NCBI GenBank assembly: GCA_946902875.1
Contig: OX336344.1
Coordinates: 22,961,791-23,025,790, forward strand
Reading direction: 5' to 3'
Length of the DNA stretch: 64,000 bases
From: Nematopogon swammerdamellus
Lineage: Eukaryota; Arthropoda; Insecta; Lepidoptera; Adelidae
Shown: one piece after another, positions 30,070 to 41,339 of the stretch
Layout of the letters: each line of letters begins with the position of its first letter
Numbering within the stretch: the first letter of the stretch is position 1
Notes under the pieces: generated by a model
Databases searched by the model: none
Seen by the model: the letters and a program-made list of their open reading frames with translations, nothing else
What the model was told of the DNA's origin: nothing
Program-made: the position numbers and the translations under genes

Positions 30070-30401
30070 TTTTTTTTATTTTTTTTTATTGAAACTGACA
30101 CGGTTGGCTACATCACCTACAACATCCGTGATGTCAGCCCATAACACCGGGTGAACTTGGTGCCACGTCAGTGCTTCCCTTCGATCGTGCCGGCTACACT
30201 GAACTGGACGGAAAACACAAACTATTTACATAGCCGTTTCGACCGACCTTTCATTCAGTGCGGTGGTACCAACCCGGGCGGGTTAAACCCTACCACCTAG
30301 TAATATAAGAATGGAGTCATATCCCTTAGTCGCCTTTTACGACATACACGGGGAGAGATGCAGTGGGGCTATTCTTTTAAAGTACCGGCCCCACACGGTA
30401 C
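30070..30401 (-). mobile_element. SINE-2, full-length
   Basis: A tail as poly-T, then GAAACTGACACGGTTGG, the complete body including GAACTGGACGGAAAACAC, the TCGCCTTTTACGACATAC head block and the terminus GTACCGGCCCCACACGGTAC. The terminus runs straight into the 20-bp array. Confidence 0.85.
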
Positions 30402-30621
30402 ATACCGGCCTCACACGGTACATACCGGCCCCACACGGTACATACCGGCCCCACACGGTACATACCGGCCCCACACGGTACATACCGGCCCCACACGGTA
30501 CATACCGGCCCCACACGGTACATACCGGCCCCACACGGTACATACCGGCCCCACACGGTACATACCGGCCCCACACGGTACATACCGGCCCCACACGGTA
30601 CATACCGGCCCCACACGGTAC
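30382..30621. repeat. 20-bp satellite, 12 copies, grown from a SINE-2 terminus
   Basis: The unit ATACCGGCCCCACACGGTAC is repeated 12 times; the first copy is the SINE terminus itself (GTACC instead of ATACC) and the second has one substitution (GGCCTC). Each unit has a GTACCG/CGGTAC-type inverted end and can form a short hairpin. The several open frames on both strands exist only because the unit has no stop codons. Confidence 0.95.
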
Positions 30622-30689
30622 AATATACGAGTATAACTACTATCTTAAATGTACCTAAGCTATTATGAAATATAATATCAAACTAAATA

Positions 30690-30768
30690 CATACATACAC
30701 CACACGCTGTATCCCAACAATCGGGGTAAGCAGAGCAATCGCTGTTGTGCTGCAAGTACTCTTGTTTT
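30690..30768 (-). mobile_element. SINE-3 3' end fragment
   Basis: (CATA)n, CCACACGCTGTATCCC, GTAAGCAGAGCAATCG and TTGTGCTGCAAGTACTC. The 3' third only. Confidence 0.7.
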
Positions 30769-30769
30769 A

Positions 30770-31040
30770 TTATTGCTGCCGAACTGGGTGGCTGTGCCCG
30801 AGGTCGAAGCCTCATGCGCAGCCAATTTCACCAGCGAGGAGGTGCCAGTCCGGCTTGAAGGTAAGCTAATGTCGCTGGGGATAGGCGATTCACCTGCGAT
30901 TTGAAGATGCGTGGATTGTAGTACCTAATACGGAAAGATATTCCCCGGAAGCCCGTTCCACACTTTTGCAGATTTAGAGAATCGTGCATTTCGAAGAACT
31001 CTTAGAATATCGAGATGTATATATCGCCCATAAACATCCG
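30770..31040 (-). pseudogene. Old CR1-like LINE fragment
   Basis: TTCCACACTTTTGCAG and AGAATCGTGCATTTCGAAG parallel the arrangement in the CR1-like end at 34795-35140. On the minus strand stops break all frames. Assignment rests on weak similarity. Confidence 0.35.
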
Positions 31041-31077
31041 AAGAAATTTCAAATTACACTTATTGGCCTAATTGTCA

Positions 31078-31468
31078 CCCTCGGTAGCTCAGTGGTGCGG
31101 TCGGTCGACTCTTGTTAAGCACACCTGGGCGCGGTCAGTGCTTGGATGGGTGACCGCTCGACCGTTGGAGGCTGACCGTGGTTCGGATTCCACGTAAAAC
31201 TGTAGTTTAGGTTAGGTTACTAGCCTACCTTGTTACCTTAATAGGTGGTAGGGTTTATCCCGCCCGGGTTGGTACCATCGCACTGAATGAAGCGTCGGTT
31301 GAAAAGGGTATGTAATTTTTCGTTTTTTCCGTCCAGTTCAGTGTGTAGCCGACATGAAATAAAGGGAAGCACTGACATGGCACCTAGTTCACCCGGTGTT
31401 ATGGGCTTACATCACGGATGTTGTAGGTGATGTAGCGAACAGTGTCAGTTTCCATTAAAAAAAATTAA
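31078..31468 (+). mobile_element. SINE-1, full-length with tRNA-5S composite head
   Basis: The head has CCTCGGTAGCTCAGTGGTGC (tRNA A-box type), AAGCACACCTGGGCGCGG and TGCTTGGATGGGTGACCG (resembling the internal control region of 5S rRNA) and GACCGTGGTTCGGATTCC (tRNA B-box type). The common body follows, with one local scramble at GTTTAGGTTAGGTTACTAG, and ends CAGTTTCCATTAAAAAAAA. About 390 bp; one of the four best copies. Confidence 0.85.
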
Positions 31469-31640
31469 GGTAATTCACATTTTTCTAAGTACGACAAACC
31501 CTCACACACGCCACTGAGAGCCCCCAGCCCGTAGATTGGTCTCGCCGGGCGCCCCTATACACCAGCTGAACCCCCACCTCCGGCCGCCCCCGCGCCGCCG
31601 TTTCTCTTCCCATTTCCCGTGTTACTGCGTGTTTATCCGT
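31469..31640. other. Unannotated GC-rich spacer
   Basis: CCCGCGCCGCCG and other CpG words; no frame or repeat recognised. Confidence 0.3.
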
Positions 31641-31641
31641 C

Positions 31642-31908
31642 ACTAGCAACAAATAAAAACCTTCCTAAACGCATCGCTGTATTATACACTAGAGGCCGCG
31701 CTTTATATAAACGCACGGAATAATCTTGTTCCTAAGCTTAAGAGAAGATTTAGTCGGATCACGAGCGAACATCTAAAACAATCGCAGTTCGACTAGATGC
31801 GTCTTTTTGTGTACTAGCAACAAACAAAAACCTTCCTAGATGCATCGCTGTATTATGCACTAGAGGCCGCGCTTCATATTAACGCACTGAATAATCGTGT
31901 TCCTAAGT
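31642..31908. repeat. Pair of 97-bp direct repeats, 171 bp apart
   Basis: ACTAGCAACAAATAAAAACC to TCTTGTTCCTAAGCT (31642-31738) matches 31813-31908 with roughly one difference in ten. Both contain CACTAGAGGCCGCGCTT. The link between them includes TCGCAGTTCGACTAGATGCG. Function unknown. Confidence 0.8.
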
Positions 31909-31920
31909 TTCACACACACC

Positions 31921-32005
31921 TAAAGGTTGGCAGTAAGTAATATCTTCAAGGGATAAGTCCGCCTTTGCACCTCATGTATGGCATGGACGGTCTAACCTGA
32001 GGCAG
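31921..32005 (+). mobile_element. LINE 3' UTR fragment
   Basis: AAAGGTTGGCAGTAAG and GGATAAGTCCGCCTTTGC match the family at 6695 and 36065. No pentamer tail. Confidence 0.5.
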
Positions 32006-32800
32006 ACACACATACGCACACAAATGCATTTCTCTAATACAAATGCTTGAAATGCACCTATACATGGCCTGAGCACTACTACACTCGCAGAATTTTATTC
32101 TCATCGTCATGCGTGAATGTGTTTGTACGCCTCAGGCTAGAACGAACGACTTATACCTGTATTAATTGTGTTATTCTTGTAAAATATTTGTGGAACAATA
32201 AAGAATTGTCTATCTATCTACGTGACGTGACGACCACGTGGAAACGTCGGGCAACGATGGCCGCTCGCATTCGACTAGATTCGATGTTAGATTAATTCTA
32301 GGTTTTATTAGTCTAAAATCTATATCTTCGGTTCAACTCCTAATGCGAAACATAAAACGATGCCTGAGCGATAGCTCTACTAGTACATAATACCTCGATG
32401 CCTGCACCGCCCTTGACAAATCACCCGACCAACCTCCTTTAAACACCCCGTTCATGCCATATTCACTCCTATGTGAAAGCAATAAGGTAGATTTTTGCCT
32501 AATTCAGAATGTTGCAGTGTATATTCTATACAATAGGAAAGTAATGTTTTCAGTGAAATATTGCTCGAAGTTTTTTTAGCAGCGATGTAATTAGGATTGT
32601 ATAAAAGTTCGGACCTAATCTTGAATATTCAAGCCTGATGAAAGATATTCAAAGACATTAGACAAAGTTTTTATAGGCGCTGAATAAAGGGACCGAAAAG
32701 TTTGCTCCTTTATATAAAATGTTTTCATCACGTTCATATAAAATAATATAAAGCCTCAGAGATATATCTAGAATTTTTTTGAGATTACAGAAAAATTATG
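32006..32800. other. Unannotated stretch
   Basis: No gene recognised. A short CAATAAAGAATTG followed by CTATCTATCTA at 32199-32220 looks like another LINE tail. Confidence 0.3.
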
Positions 32801-32807
32801 TACTTAA

Positions 32808-33360
32808 CCCTAGATCACTAGCCAGTCGTACAAATTACGACGCGTACTGTGTGCATTTAATGTTTCGGTAAGATCCCGACCCTCGTCACCCCACCCGTTC
32901 CTAATAATCATTAATGACTCAGAAGCACTCGATATCGTGTTATCATCGTAAAATTTACGAATGGTTAGTAACTATGTAACTTTTTTTTCATAGAAAATTA
33001 CTATGGTGTCATAGAAACCGAAGTCAAATAAGGTTGTTTATCTTCTAGAAGGAAGCATCTAGTCGAGACTTTTCCAGAACTCGCAAAAAAACGTCGTATG
33101 ACCACGATGGCTGCAAAAAGGCGATTTGCAGGGAATATATTGTTTCTATGTGCAATCAAAGTTGCGTGTTGGTTATTTCTAAAACAGATTATGTTATTTG
33201 ATTAAGTGAAAGCCAAGGCCAATTATTAAGGTAATTTTGTGTTATAAATAAATTTGATTGAAGAAATATTGATGCTTTAATATGTCGTAAAGTTTACGAA
33301 TGGTTAGTGATAACTTGATAAGTGATAACGTTACTCGAAATTAAGGTTAGTGATCTAGGG
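32808..33360. mobile_element. piggyBac-like MITE with TTAA target duplication
   Basis: TTAA at 32804-32807 and 33361-33364 flanks inverted ends CCCTAGATCACTAGCC and GGTTAGTGATCTAGGG. Known piggyBac ends begin CCC(T/A) at a TTAA target, so the assignment is strong. Subterminal direct repeats of CGTAAA(A/G)TTTACGAATGG occur at 32948-32965 and 33287-33304. The 553-bp interior has no transposase frame. Confidence 0.9.
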
Positions 33361-33390
33361 TTAAGTATAGCAAATTTATTTTTTATCTGG

Positions 33391-33508
33391 CATGATCGGC
33401 TTACATCACCTACGCACCCCTGATGTCAGCCGATCCCACCTTGTGAACTAGGTGCAATGTCAGTGCTTCCCTTTGGTTGTACCGGCTACACTGAACTGGA
33501 TGGAAAAC
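33391..33508 (-). mobile_element. SINE-1 3' fragment, diverged
   Basis: ACATCACCTACGCACCCC, GTGAACTAGGTGCAATGTC and GGCTACACTGAACTGGATGG. It lacks the A tail and has more substitutions than most copies. A small ACATGCAATGTA repeat follows at 33533-33560. Confidence 0.65.
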
Positions 33509-33564
33509 ATTGCACTGCACATTGCACATAGAACATGCAATGTAACATGCAATGTAACATTCTA

Positions 33565-34535
33565 CACGTGTTACACCAGTCTGGACGCATTGCGCCAATG
33601 AACCGCGCATTTACTACGAACCTCCTGCGGTGCGCCCAAATTCCAAATTATTTATTTTGTAGAAGATTAGCAGAAATTTAATTTTCTTAAGTCTAAGCTA
33701 ATGCCACAAAAGGTTTAGAACATAATGTGGAGAAAAGTATGGACACAAAAAACAAAATCACATTTGACAGATGTCCCGAGTGGACCACCGGGTTTTCCCC
33801 TGTGCCAATGCACTCAGGTTTACGAAAAATAAAAACTAAAAACTATCTGCTAGCAATGTACACATAACATAGACAATAATGTTACAATTCCAGTCTAAAC
33901 AATTAAATTTATTAAATCTATAAATTTTTCTTTTAATTCAAAAGTAAAATATAATAACATCGATAAAATAATAACAAAAGATTAATCTTGTCGTACCATT
34001 TTAAATTTAATAATAAAACAATAATCATAAAATATTCATAATAGTAAAATAGGAATAAATAGTTGTGTTATTTAAATATTAATGTGTAATAGCGTGTTAT
34101 CCCCAACACACATCTGCTTTACTGCTCTGATAGTTGAATGAAGCTATTATTTATCTTAATTTAAACAGATTTATATTAACAATAGTTTAAGTGTTTAAAT
34201 AGTTCGTGTAATAAATATATTTAAATATATGATTGTTTAAAAATTGTGGTGTGATGAATTCGTTTAGTGAGTGTCTCGTCGTCGGAGTCGTGTCTCGTGT
34301 TTGTGTGTAATGGTAATGGTTATGTGAACCCGTTTCGCCCCTTTGTGTTGCTCCGGAAATCCGACAATCTGTGGATCGCTGCGCGCACGACTTGTAATGC
34401 TCGTAGGGTACGCGTGCGCAGTAAATGCACGGTTCGTGCGCGCAAGACGTCCACACACTATGAGATTTTTAGACAACTTGTGTTACCTACCTACATGTTA
34501 CGTTGCATTACAGCAATGCGTTCCGCAAATTCTTG
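33565..34535. other. Unannotated stretch
   Basis: AT-rich to 34250, then mixed. Frames of 92-110 codons at 34267-34621 have no recognisable motif and use compositionally biased codons. Nothing else seen. Confidence 0.35.
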
Positions 34536-34539
34536 CATT

Positions 34540-34750
34540 GCATGGTACACTAGCTGTGCCCGCTGCTCCGCTCGCTCTCATATTAGCCTTCTCTTCTAAC
34601 CTCATAAGCCATTTAATGTGATGAAAAGTAGCCTATAATTGATGGGAAGAACCAAGCTATCCGTAGAAGCAAACTGTATTAAAATCGCTTCAGTGGTTCT
34701 CAAGTTATAAGCGGACAGACAGAAAGCAGACGTTGGATTTTATTAAAGGT
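34540..34750 (+). mobile_element. Fragment with GCCCGC...GCTCGC start and tail block
   Basis: ACTAGCTGTGCCCGCTGC, AAGTAGCCTATAATTG, AAAATCGCTTCAGTGG and AAGCGGACAGACAGA follow the same order as common lepidopteran elements whose start also caps the palindromic array at 27257 and 29026. Class uncertain. Confidence 0.5.
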
Positions 34751-34794
34751 AAGGAAGGATAAGGATTACATACGCGGGCGTAGTAGGTAGCGGT

Positions 34795-35140
34795 TTTTTT
34801 TATCTAAACCAACATGGGTGGCTTTGCCGAGAGACCAATAATGGTGCAGTCGACAGAGCCAAAATCATCTCTCCTCGCGAAACCAGGCTCAGTTAGGTAC
34901 CATGCCAGCAGATTTGCGGACATTTGCTAGGCTGTCTGAAGACGTATGAAGACACCCAGGTTAAAGGATTCGGGAAACACAGTTCCACACCCTAACGGTG
35001 CGACAAAGAAACGATTTAGAGAACCGATATGGGTTCTCAGAAGCCCATTGTCAAGAATAAAAGGGTGCAGAGTCTCTCTGCGACGAGTCATGCGGAGATA
35101 GGACGGGTGTTAGAGAATAAGGGACAGAGCATCTTCCGTG
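34795..35140 (-). pseudogene. CR1-like LINE C-terminal end and 3' UTR
   Basis: The minus strand has a degenerate RTHIGSLNRFFVAP stretch, then GGTTTCGCGAGGAGAG and TTTTGGCTCTGTCG of the 3' UTR seen at 44228-44595. An A tail (poly-T, 34794-34801) lies at the left. No intact frame. Confidence 0.5.
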
Positions 35141-35654
35141 ATAGTAAACTACCTATTTCCCCCTCGGTTTCCCCCCTTGGCTTTAGCCCCGCCCCCTACA
35201 ATACCTACTGCATTAGACGCAACATCAACATGGCGTCTTTGCAATATTGAAACTGACTGCGCCAAAGATCGAGGGTGTGCAGAATGAAGCGGGAGAGCAG
35301 TGGCGGTGCTAGACCAAATGTAGACGTCAGCGACATCAGCTTTGCGAGGCCTCTTTCATTTCCCAGGCAGAAAGAAAACGATAAATAGAATGAGACTGAT
35401 GTATGAGTATATGAGTTTTATAGCTAATGAAATGTTGACAAAAATTACATGAACAATCACAAATTAAAATAAATAACCCAACAAGCAATAGCTCAAAGTG
35501 TGCGAGCATACTTTGATGAGAATTTTTGGGATCGCGCGATCCCAAAGGGAGCTAGGGTAAACGAATTTTTGCGAGGCCTCCTCAGGCGCGAGGCCGTCGT
35601 CGGCGGTCGCCGAAGCCTAGCGCCTTCACTGGGGGAGAGTCAAGTGCGACCCGA
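35141..35654. other. Unannotated stretch with a short palindrome
   Basis: TTTGGGATCGCGCGATCCCAAA at 35525-35546 is an uninterrupted palindrome with 11-bp arms. No gene recognised. Confidence 0.4.
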
Positions 35655-35656
35655 AC

Positions 35657-35768
35657 GATTGGGTAGATACCACCGTACTGGACAATGCTCTAGTCCAAGT
35701 CGCGTTATGGTAGCTTCTCGTATACGATATTGGCTGGCCCCGCTGACTCGGCCACTCATTTAGAATTT
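35657..35768 (+). mobile_element. SINE-4 3' fragment, diverged
   Basis: GGGTAGATACCACCGTACTGG, CTCTAGTCCA and GATATTGGCTGGCC, GACTCGGCCACTCAT. Truncated at the 5' side with internal deletions. Confidence 0.55.
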
Positions 35769-36064
35769 GATAATAATGCAACTGAAACTAACGCCATCGG
35801 ATCCGCGAGCGCAGCTATGGACGTTCTCGCAATATAAATACGTAGCGAGGTTTAGCGAGTCGCGTTGCAAACGTTCGCAAAGCAAACACAGTAGCCGCCA
35901 AACAACGAGGTAATTGCCGACGCTGTTTGTATAATCACTGCACTAATGGACCGGACGGACTGAGCATCATTTATTTGGCGGACTGTACTAACATTCTAGA
36001 TTGCATTCTATGTCAGTCCCTCCCTCCCTAGTATACATTCCACTATATTAATCGAATCTCAAAT

Positions 36065-36222
36065 ATCCAAAGGTTGATTGTAAGAAATCTCTGTAAGGGA
36101 TAAGTCCACCTTTGTACCTTATGTAAATGTTCTAATGTACTTTTTACTGTTGAATGGTTCTTGGAGCAATAAAGCATGTTCTATTCTAATCTATTGTATT
36201 GCATTCTATTCTATTCCAGGCA
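36065..36222 (+). mobile_element. LINE 3' UTR with (ATTCT)n-like tail
   Basis: AAAGGTTGATTGTAAG, GGATAAGTCCACCTTTG, GAGCAATAAAGCATG and a degenerate ATTCT tail. Same family as 6695-6838. Confidence 0.6.
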
Positions 36223-38250
36223 GTCTGTTTTGGAATGTTGGTATATGTAGGTATACTTGCAAGCGAAACGTTATCAGCTGAATTTTTTTTTAAATTGACC
36301 CATAGACTATTTCCGCTAACATCTAACGCAGTTAGCGTAAAAGATCCACAGATACTCGGAATACGAGCGTATTTTGCTCAATAGTCTACGGTATTTACTC
36401 TCTTCCTGATAATTTGCTTTCGTCCGTATTTATCCTTCAGGCTCGTGTAAATCAGCCACTCCGGTCCCCCGCCGCCGATCTGTCGCTATTCGACTGTAAC
36501 AGCAAGACGAGAACATCAGTGCGGCGCAGTGGCGGATTAAGAGGGGGCGCCCCGGGGGACGCCCCCCGGAACTATTGGATCCAATTTAGAAAAAAATACA
36601 ATTGTGGGGAAAACCAAAATTATGCGCTGACAACCCCCACTCATACTCATAACCCCACAAATAAAATTTAAAAAATATATGAAGACTCAGGGCCCCGCCA
36701 CCGCTCATAAACAAGATCTTCATCATTAGAATCAGCGCATGGTGGGTAAGTGGCCGAGGAACTCTCAATTAACACTCTAAGTCACAAACAGAAGGTTGAT
36801 TAGCTCTAAAGTCACTTCCCTACATATAATCGTCGAAATAACTCCCATAGTAAAGTAAGGAACAAAATATCTAGATCGTAATTGTATCACGATTAACACG
36901 CCAACTCGTAAGATCACGCAGAATGTCAGGGTTTCGCCGAAAACCTGGTGATCGGGAAGTCGTTCTTCCAAATGTGTTTCTTCCAACATGGCACGAAGAA
37001 GCTCCGCTAGATTGACAACCAATCCGAGGTGTCGTGTCAGTCAGTCTCATTCTGACGTATCTCAGTATATGGCGCTACTTAAGATCTAGTCTAAGTCTGC
37101 GCTCAAGATTTTTTGTCTAGCCGTTCTCAAGTGATGCGCTTACCAACGAACAGCATTACATTTTTTTTTTTTGTATGGACTTTAACAATTGAAACATGTA
37201 GAAAGTAACTAACTAGGAAAGTGAACTTTGTTATTATGAATTATATTTAGTTGTTCTGTTCACTAAACGCTAATAAAGAAATTTAATTTGAAATGTGCGA
37301 AGGAAAGAGAAAGTGAGAAGACAATCATCCAGGTGGAGCGGCAACATCAAATTTGTCGCAAGCAATGTATTATCGAATTTACGAAGAAAAATCGAAGAAG
37401 CTCCGTTCAACAGCGACGTGTTTTCTTTCACACCGACGACGATGATAATGCGCCCCCGCTTGAGGTTTCTCTAAATCCGTTACTTGTGCAGTATGGGACT
37501 GCCAAATATACTGTCGCCATATATACCGTTGTCCCGATGTTTGGAAAGTGAAAAATGTCTAGATTAAACCCCTTGATATGTTGTAGAATTTTTTTTCACA
37601 TTGATACTATCATAAGACGACATCACCTGCTACACTTATTAATGTCGTTACTACGTTGCGTACGAGTACTATGTCACTGTTTTCCTTTTATCAACTCGGC
37701 TAAACTGAACCCCCTTTCATCAATATATCAATCACGCTATTGTTCTCTTGTTTCTGTGTGAATTATTGTAAATTTCTATTGCCCTTCTGTATGTTATCTT
37801 CTGTCTTCTGTATCTTTGTTAGTGGTTTTATGTGCAATAAAGTATTTCTATTGTATTCTGAAGCACTCCATGTATTTCAGCCAGCCCCAATTCATACAGA
37901 GGAGTTGAATTCTTGTGCAAATGGAGATCTAGGCGTACGCTTCCAGCACTAAACTAGTAACGGCGAATAACAGTTTTATTAATGCAGACAGCACCAAGTA
38001 ACAGAGCTATGAGAGCCAAACAAACCTATAAAACGAAATTACAGCTTCAGATGAATTTTGTTCCAGCTCAAACGAAATCGAAAACAAGCGTGAACACGTC
38101 TTTAGATGTAATCATGATACTCTTCTTGTTTGCTAAAGTTTGTGTTCTAATTGCACTAGATAATCCAATTATCTGAAATTTTCCAATTTCTCAAATCAGA
38201 GTGACTCATATCTCTAGATTTTTCTAATTATCTTTATTAATATTCCCTGT
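36223..38250. other. Long stretch with no recognised gene
   Basis: Short frames such as 37288-37551 (87 codons, lysine/arginine-rich start, one DDDD) show no known motif. A GC-rich palindromic patch GGGGGCGCCCCGGGGGACG lies at 36543-36561. I find no reliable gene or repeat boundaries. Confidence 0.35.
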
Positions 38251-38254
38251 AAGT

Positions 38255-38335
38255 TCAGGAAGACAGTGTTTTCTGGGTGGATCTTGACTGGAAGAAATCA
38301 CTACTAATAGGCCGCCTTTGTACGCTATTTTTTTA
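38255..38335 (+). mobile_element. LINE 3' UTR remnant
   Basis: GACTGGAAGAAATCAC and TAATAGGCCGCCTTTGTAC resemble the 3' UTR family at 4613-4830. Very short. Confidence 0.35.
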
Positions 38336-38901
38336 AGCTTTCTGTGTTTTAATCTTATGGTTATTGATGTGCAAGAATTTGTACTCTAGGTATTCTAAAT
38401 TCCCTACTTATAGATTTTGAAATTATCTGACTGCTCAACGTCTATGTTAGCTTGTTCTTATTCGGCACATTGATGGCCCTTACACTGAGACAACCCGAAT
38501 TTAATGGAAAATTCAAGCAGATGCGTAGAAATGTATTTTTTCAAAGGCACAAGAAGAGACTCTCCTTATTTCGTATGGCTTCAAGCCACATAAACTTTTT
38601 TGGAGAAATAATTTTCAAGTAACCCCACTACATAAATGGTTCTGGAGGGGTCCGCAGCTGCGCTGCAACACGCACCGAGTCAGCAGCCGCTAGATTGGGC
38701 AAAGTGATTCAAATTCAGGCTTATCTACATTTCGGGTGCGCATCCACCGACCGACGAGCTAGCTCGAGCGTTTTTCGCTCGTTGCCGGACTTTTTGCATG
38801 AGCTGAACGGTTCTGGATTATACACGTAACGTTTTTCTGACAAATTATATCAGCCAGCACTGTCGCATTAAAATGTATTAAAAATTTTAAATTATGTTAG
38901 G

Positions 38902-39018
38902 TTTTTTTTTTATAGAAACTGACACGGTTGGCTTGATCACCTACAACATCCGTGATGTCAGCCCATAACACCGGGTGAACTAGGTGTCATGTCAGTGCCT
39001 CCCTTCATTTCATGTCAA
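38902..39018 (-). mobile_element. SINE-1 3' fragment
   Basis: Poly-T, GAAACTGACACGGTTGG, ATCACCTACAACATCCG, then CCCTTCATTTCATGTC. Truncated. Confidence 0.75.
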
Positions 39019-39271
39019 GCATATAGTTTAATTGGAGGAAGCGGACGAGATAAACACACTGAAATTTATGTTGTTAGGATGATGAAGAATGGACTAAAAC
39101 TAGATAAAGAAGTAAGGCTAGACGTGAAGGACGGTGAACATGAACACTTCAAACTGTGCGTTCTCTTTGTTTCAATAAATACGCAAAATAAAACTTATTA
39201 CTGCTTATATGTATATAGTATATAGTAATATAGTATATAGATACATATATTTATTTTATGTAGGTAATCCT

Positions 39272-39435
39272 GGATGGGTGGCTGAGTCAGAAGGACCAAA
39301 GCACATGCTCCGACCAGCCAATATCACCACCGAGAAGGTAGGTGCCATACCGAAGTGAGAATTCCTTTTGAAATGCTGGATATAATAGACTAGAGAACAC
39401 AGCCGAGGCTGCTACGCGGTCATATTACACCACCA
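39272..39435 (-). mobile_element. SINE-4 body fragment
   Basis: GGGTGGCTGAGTCAGAAGG, AGCACATGCTCCGACCAGCC and AGAACACAGCCGAGGCTGC, read in reverse. The head is missing. Confidence 0.7.
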
Positions 39436-40835
39436 TTACGTCGTACCACACACGAGAACGATCATGAGTGAGAACATTTTCAATCTAAGCTCTACATAAA
39501 TGACTCGTCACTCCTGCATTGCATGTATGAGCCAGCATCTGTTCCAACCGACTGTGAATGTGGGGCGTCATATCTCTATACGGTGCGGCGGCCAAACGCG
39601 GGCGCGAGCCGGCCAACGCAATCGCTCATAGCCCTTATCTGACGCTGCTAGCTTTTTGCTGATATGTTGCGAACTGCGAACCGACCATTGATTCGTTGCC
39701 CTGGATAAAAGAGCAGCGGCCATGCTCTGCGCCATTGAAACTGTTCGAATGTACGTTACGTTGCGAAACGATCCTCCATTCGACGACAACCCACAATATC
39801 CGTTTCGAATACCCCTAAGTCCCATTATCTTCCTGACTAGTATATCCATTATATTTGCCATATCGTCTCTGGAGATTTTTTTTTACATTCAGGTTTCTGA
39901 CATTTTGAGGTCTCACTCATCATCGGTCGATGTTCATATCTTGAAATTACTTAGGATAAGCGAACGCACCGCTTATTAAAATCGTCCTGTCCCCGCGAAA
40001 ATATGTACCTAAGGATTAGCGAGCGTGTTTCCTGACTGAGTGAGTCTCTTCAATAGGCGTATGTCAAAATTGCCTGATGACCAATCAAATGATGGTTTCG
40101 CAAGGGAAGGTGTTATTATGTCTTAATCCGACTGATTGTTGAGCAGGGCCACCAATGCAACAGCAGTTGATCATAAAAAACCTCGTTATTTATTGTGTAC
40201 CTGTAGTACCCCTACAAAATCTGTGCATATCACTTGACTACTCCAGAGGATTGATTTTTTCGTACTCCGTGATATGAGGTGAATTGGATGGTGATTTACC
40301 TGATAAATCTCCGTCCCATGTCCAGTCCATTGTTTTATGAAAAGCTAAGCATTTTTGTTTGCTATGTATTTAAAATCTTCATCTAATTTCATTCACTCGG
40401 AGTATACTCGAACATACTTTTCATGTTTTAAAAATTAATGCTCATAGCTATAATTTCTCTCCACATCCGACCCACCTACATCTGCCCCAGCAGCCTCCAA
40501 ATGAACATCGATTCTCGCAGCGACTATCGCGAGCGTGGAAAAATCCTTCAATTTACGTTTTCTCCACAGAATGGAAAATCCTACGTCGGCCGATACGCCA
40601 TCCTAACTTAGCGGCAATCGGTTTCCCATCGCGTGGGGTTTAGCGAATGTTTGGTTCATGCAGAACAAAGTTAGAGAGGTTTTATAAAATACTGTGGTTG
40701 ATATTCGTGATTAAAATATACGTATGAAGGCTTTACTTACGGCGGATCACCGAGCTATGGTTGGATGTTTCAAGCCAAACGTATGGCTTACAACCACACT
40801 AGTAACAACGCACAATAAATCCGTTTTATTTTATC
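39436..40835. other. Long stretch with no recognised gene
   Basis: The minus-strand frame 39568-39861 (97 codons) is not recognised and has no neighbours. No repeat is identified except scattered A/T runs. Confidence 0.35.
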
Positions 40836-40839
40836 AAAT

Positions 40840-40945
40840 AATGGAGGTCGAGAGGAATTGGTCTAAGCAAACTGGGTGCGTCTCTACAAACTGGGGGCAT
40901 ACGTCATCGAAGTGGTCATGGTATTGTATCAATCGCGTCAACTGA
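40840..40945 (+). repeat. Copy of an unidentified dispersed repeat
   Basis: GGTCGAGAGGAATTGGTC, AAACTGGGGGCATACG and ATTGTATCAATCGCG match the minus strand at about 12420-12580 in order. Two copies in one window justify calling it a repeat; the class is unknown. Confidence 0.5.
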
Positions 40946-40959
40946 ATGAATACAATGCC

Positions 40960-41332
40960 GCGAATGGTCGCGACCCAGCTCACGTGTACTTTTAAATGGT
41001 ATGCGAATGAATGTGCCTTGGAATGGAATAGAGGAGTTGGTGTGAACGCCGCTCTCTTCGCACTTAACGCGCAAACATGGTGTCTTGGAAGCGTTTAATT
41101 CAAACGAATTACTACGGCCCCATTCGGAGATATACTGAGGCCTTTGTTCCAGTTCAGACACAAGTATTCGCCTCTTCTCAGGTACAGGTACACTACATCT
41201 CGTCTGGCTGAAATGTGACTTGTATAAAATCTGTGTGTTGTACAGTGGCAGCATATCATTCATATGCAGTGGAAACAGTGTGGGTGACACCACGGATCCT
41301 TGTGATACGCCGACACTCACGTAGTCATGCAT
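40960..41332 (-). pseudogene. Non-LTR reverse transcriptase fragment
   Basis: The minus strand reads VSVGVSQGSVVSPTLFPLHM then NDMLPLYNTQILY, and further on ISEWGRSNSFELNASKT. These are the palm B-block and the region before the thumb of a Jockey/CR1-like reverse transcriptase. The catalytic FADD-type motif that should sit between is destroyed, so the enzyme is dead. It is a longer relative of the piece at 299-340. Confidence 0.75.
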
Positions 41333-41339
41333 CCCCTCG

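Noticed and set aside
30311..30658. Five long overlapping frames on both strands encoding 20-residue repeats
   Set aside because: They exist only because the 20-bp satellite unit has no stop codon in any frame; the sequence is a SINE terminus repeat.
39568..39861. 97-codon minus-strand frame
   Set aside because: No recognisable domain; composition and context do not separate it from chance, so it is only mentioned in the spacer entry.
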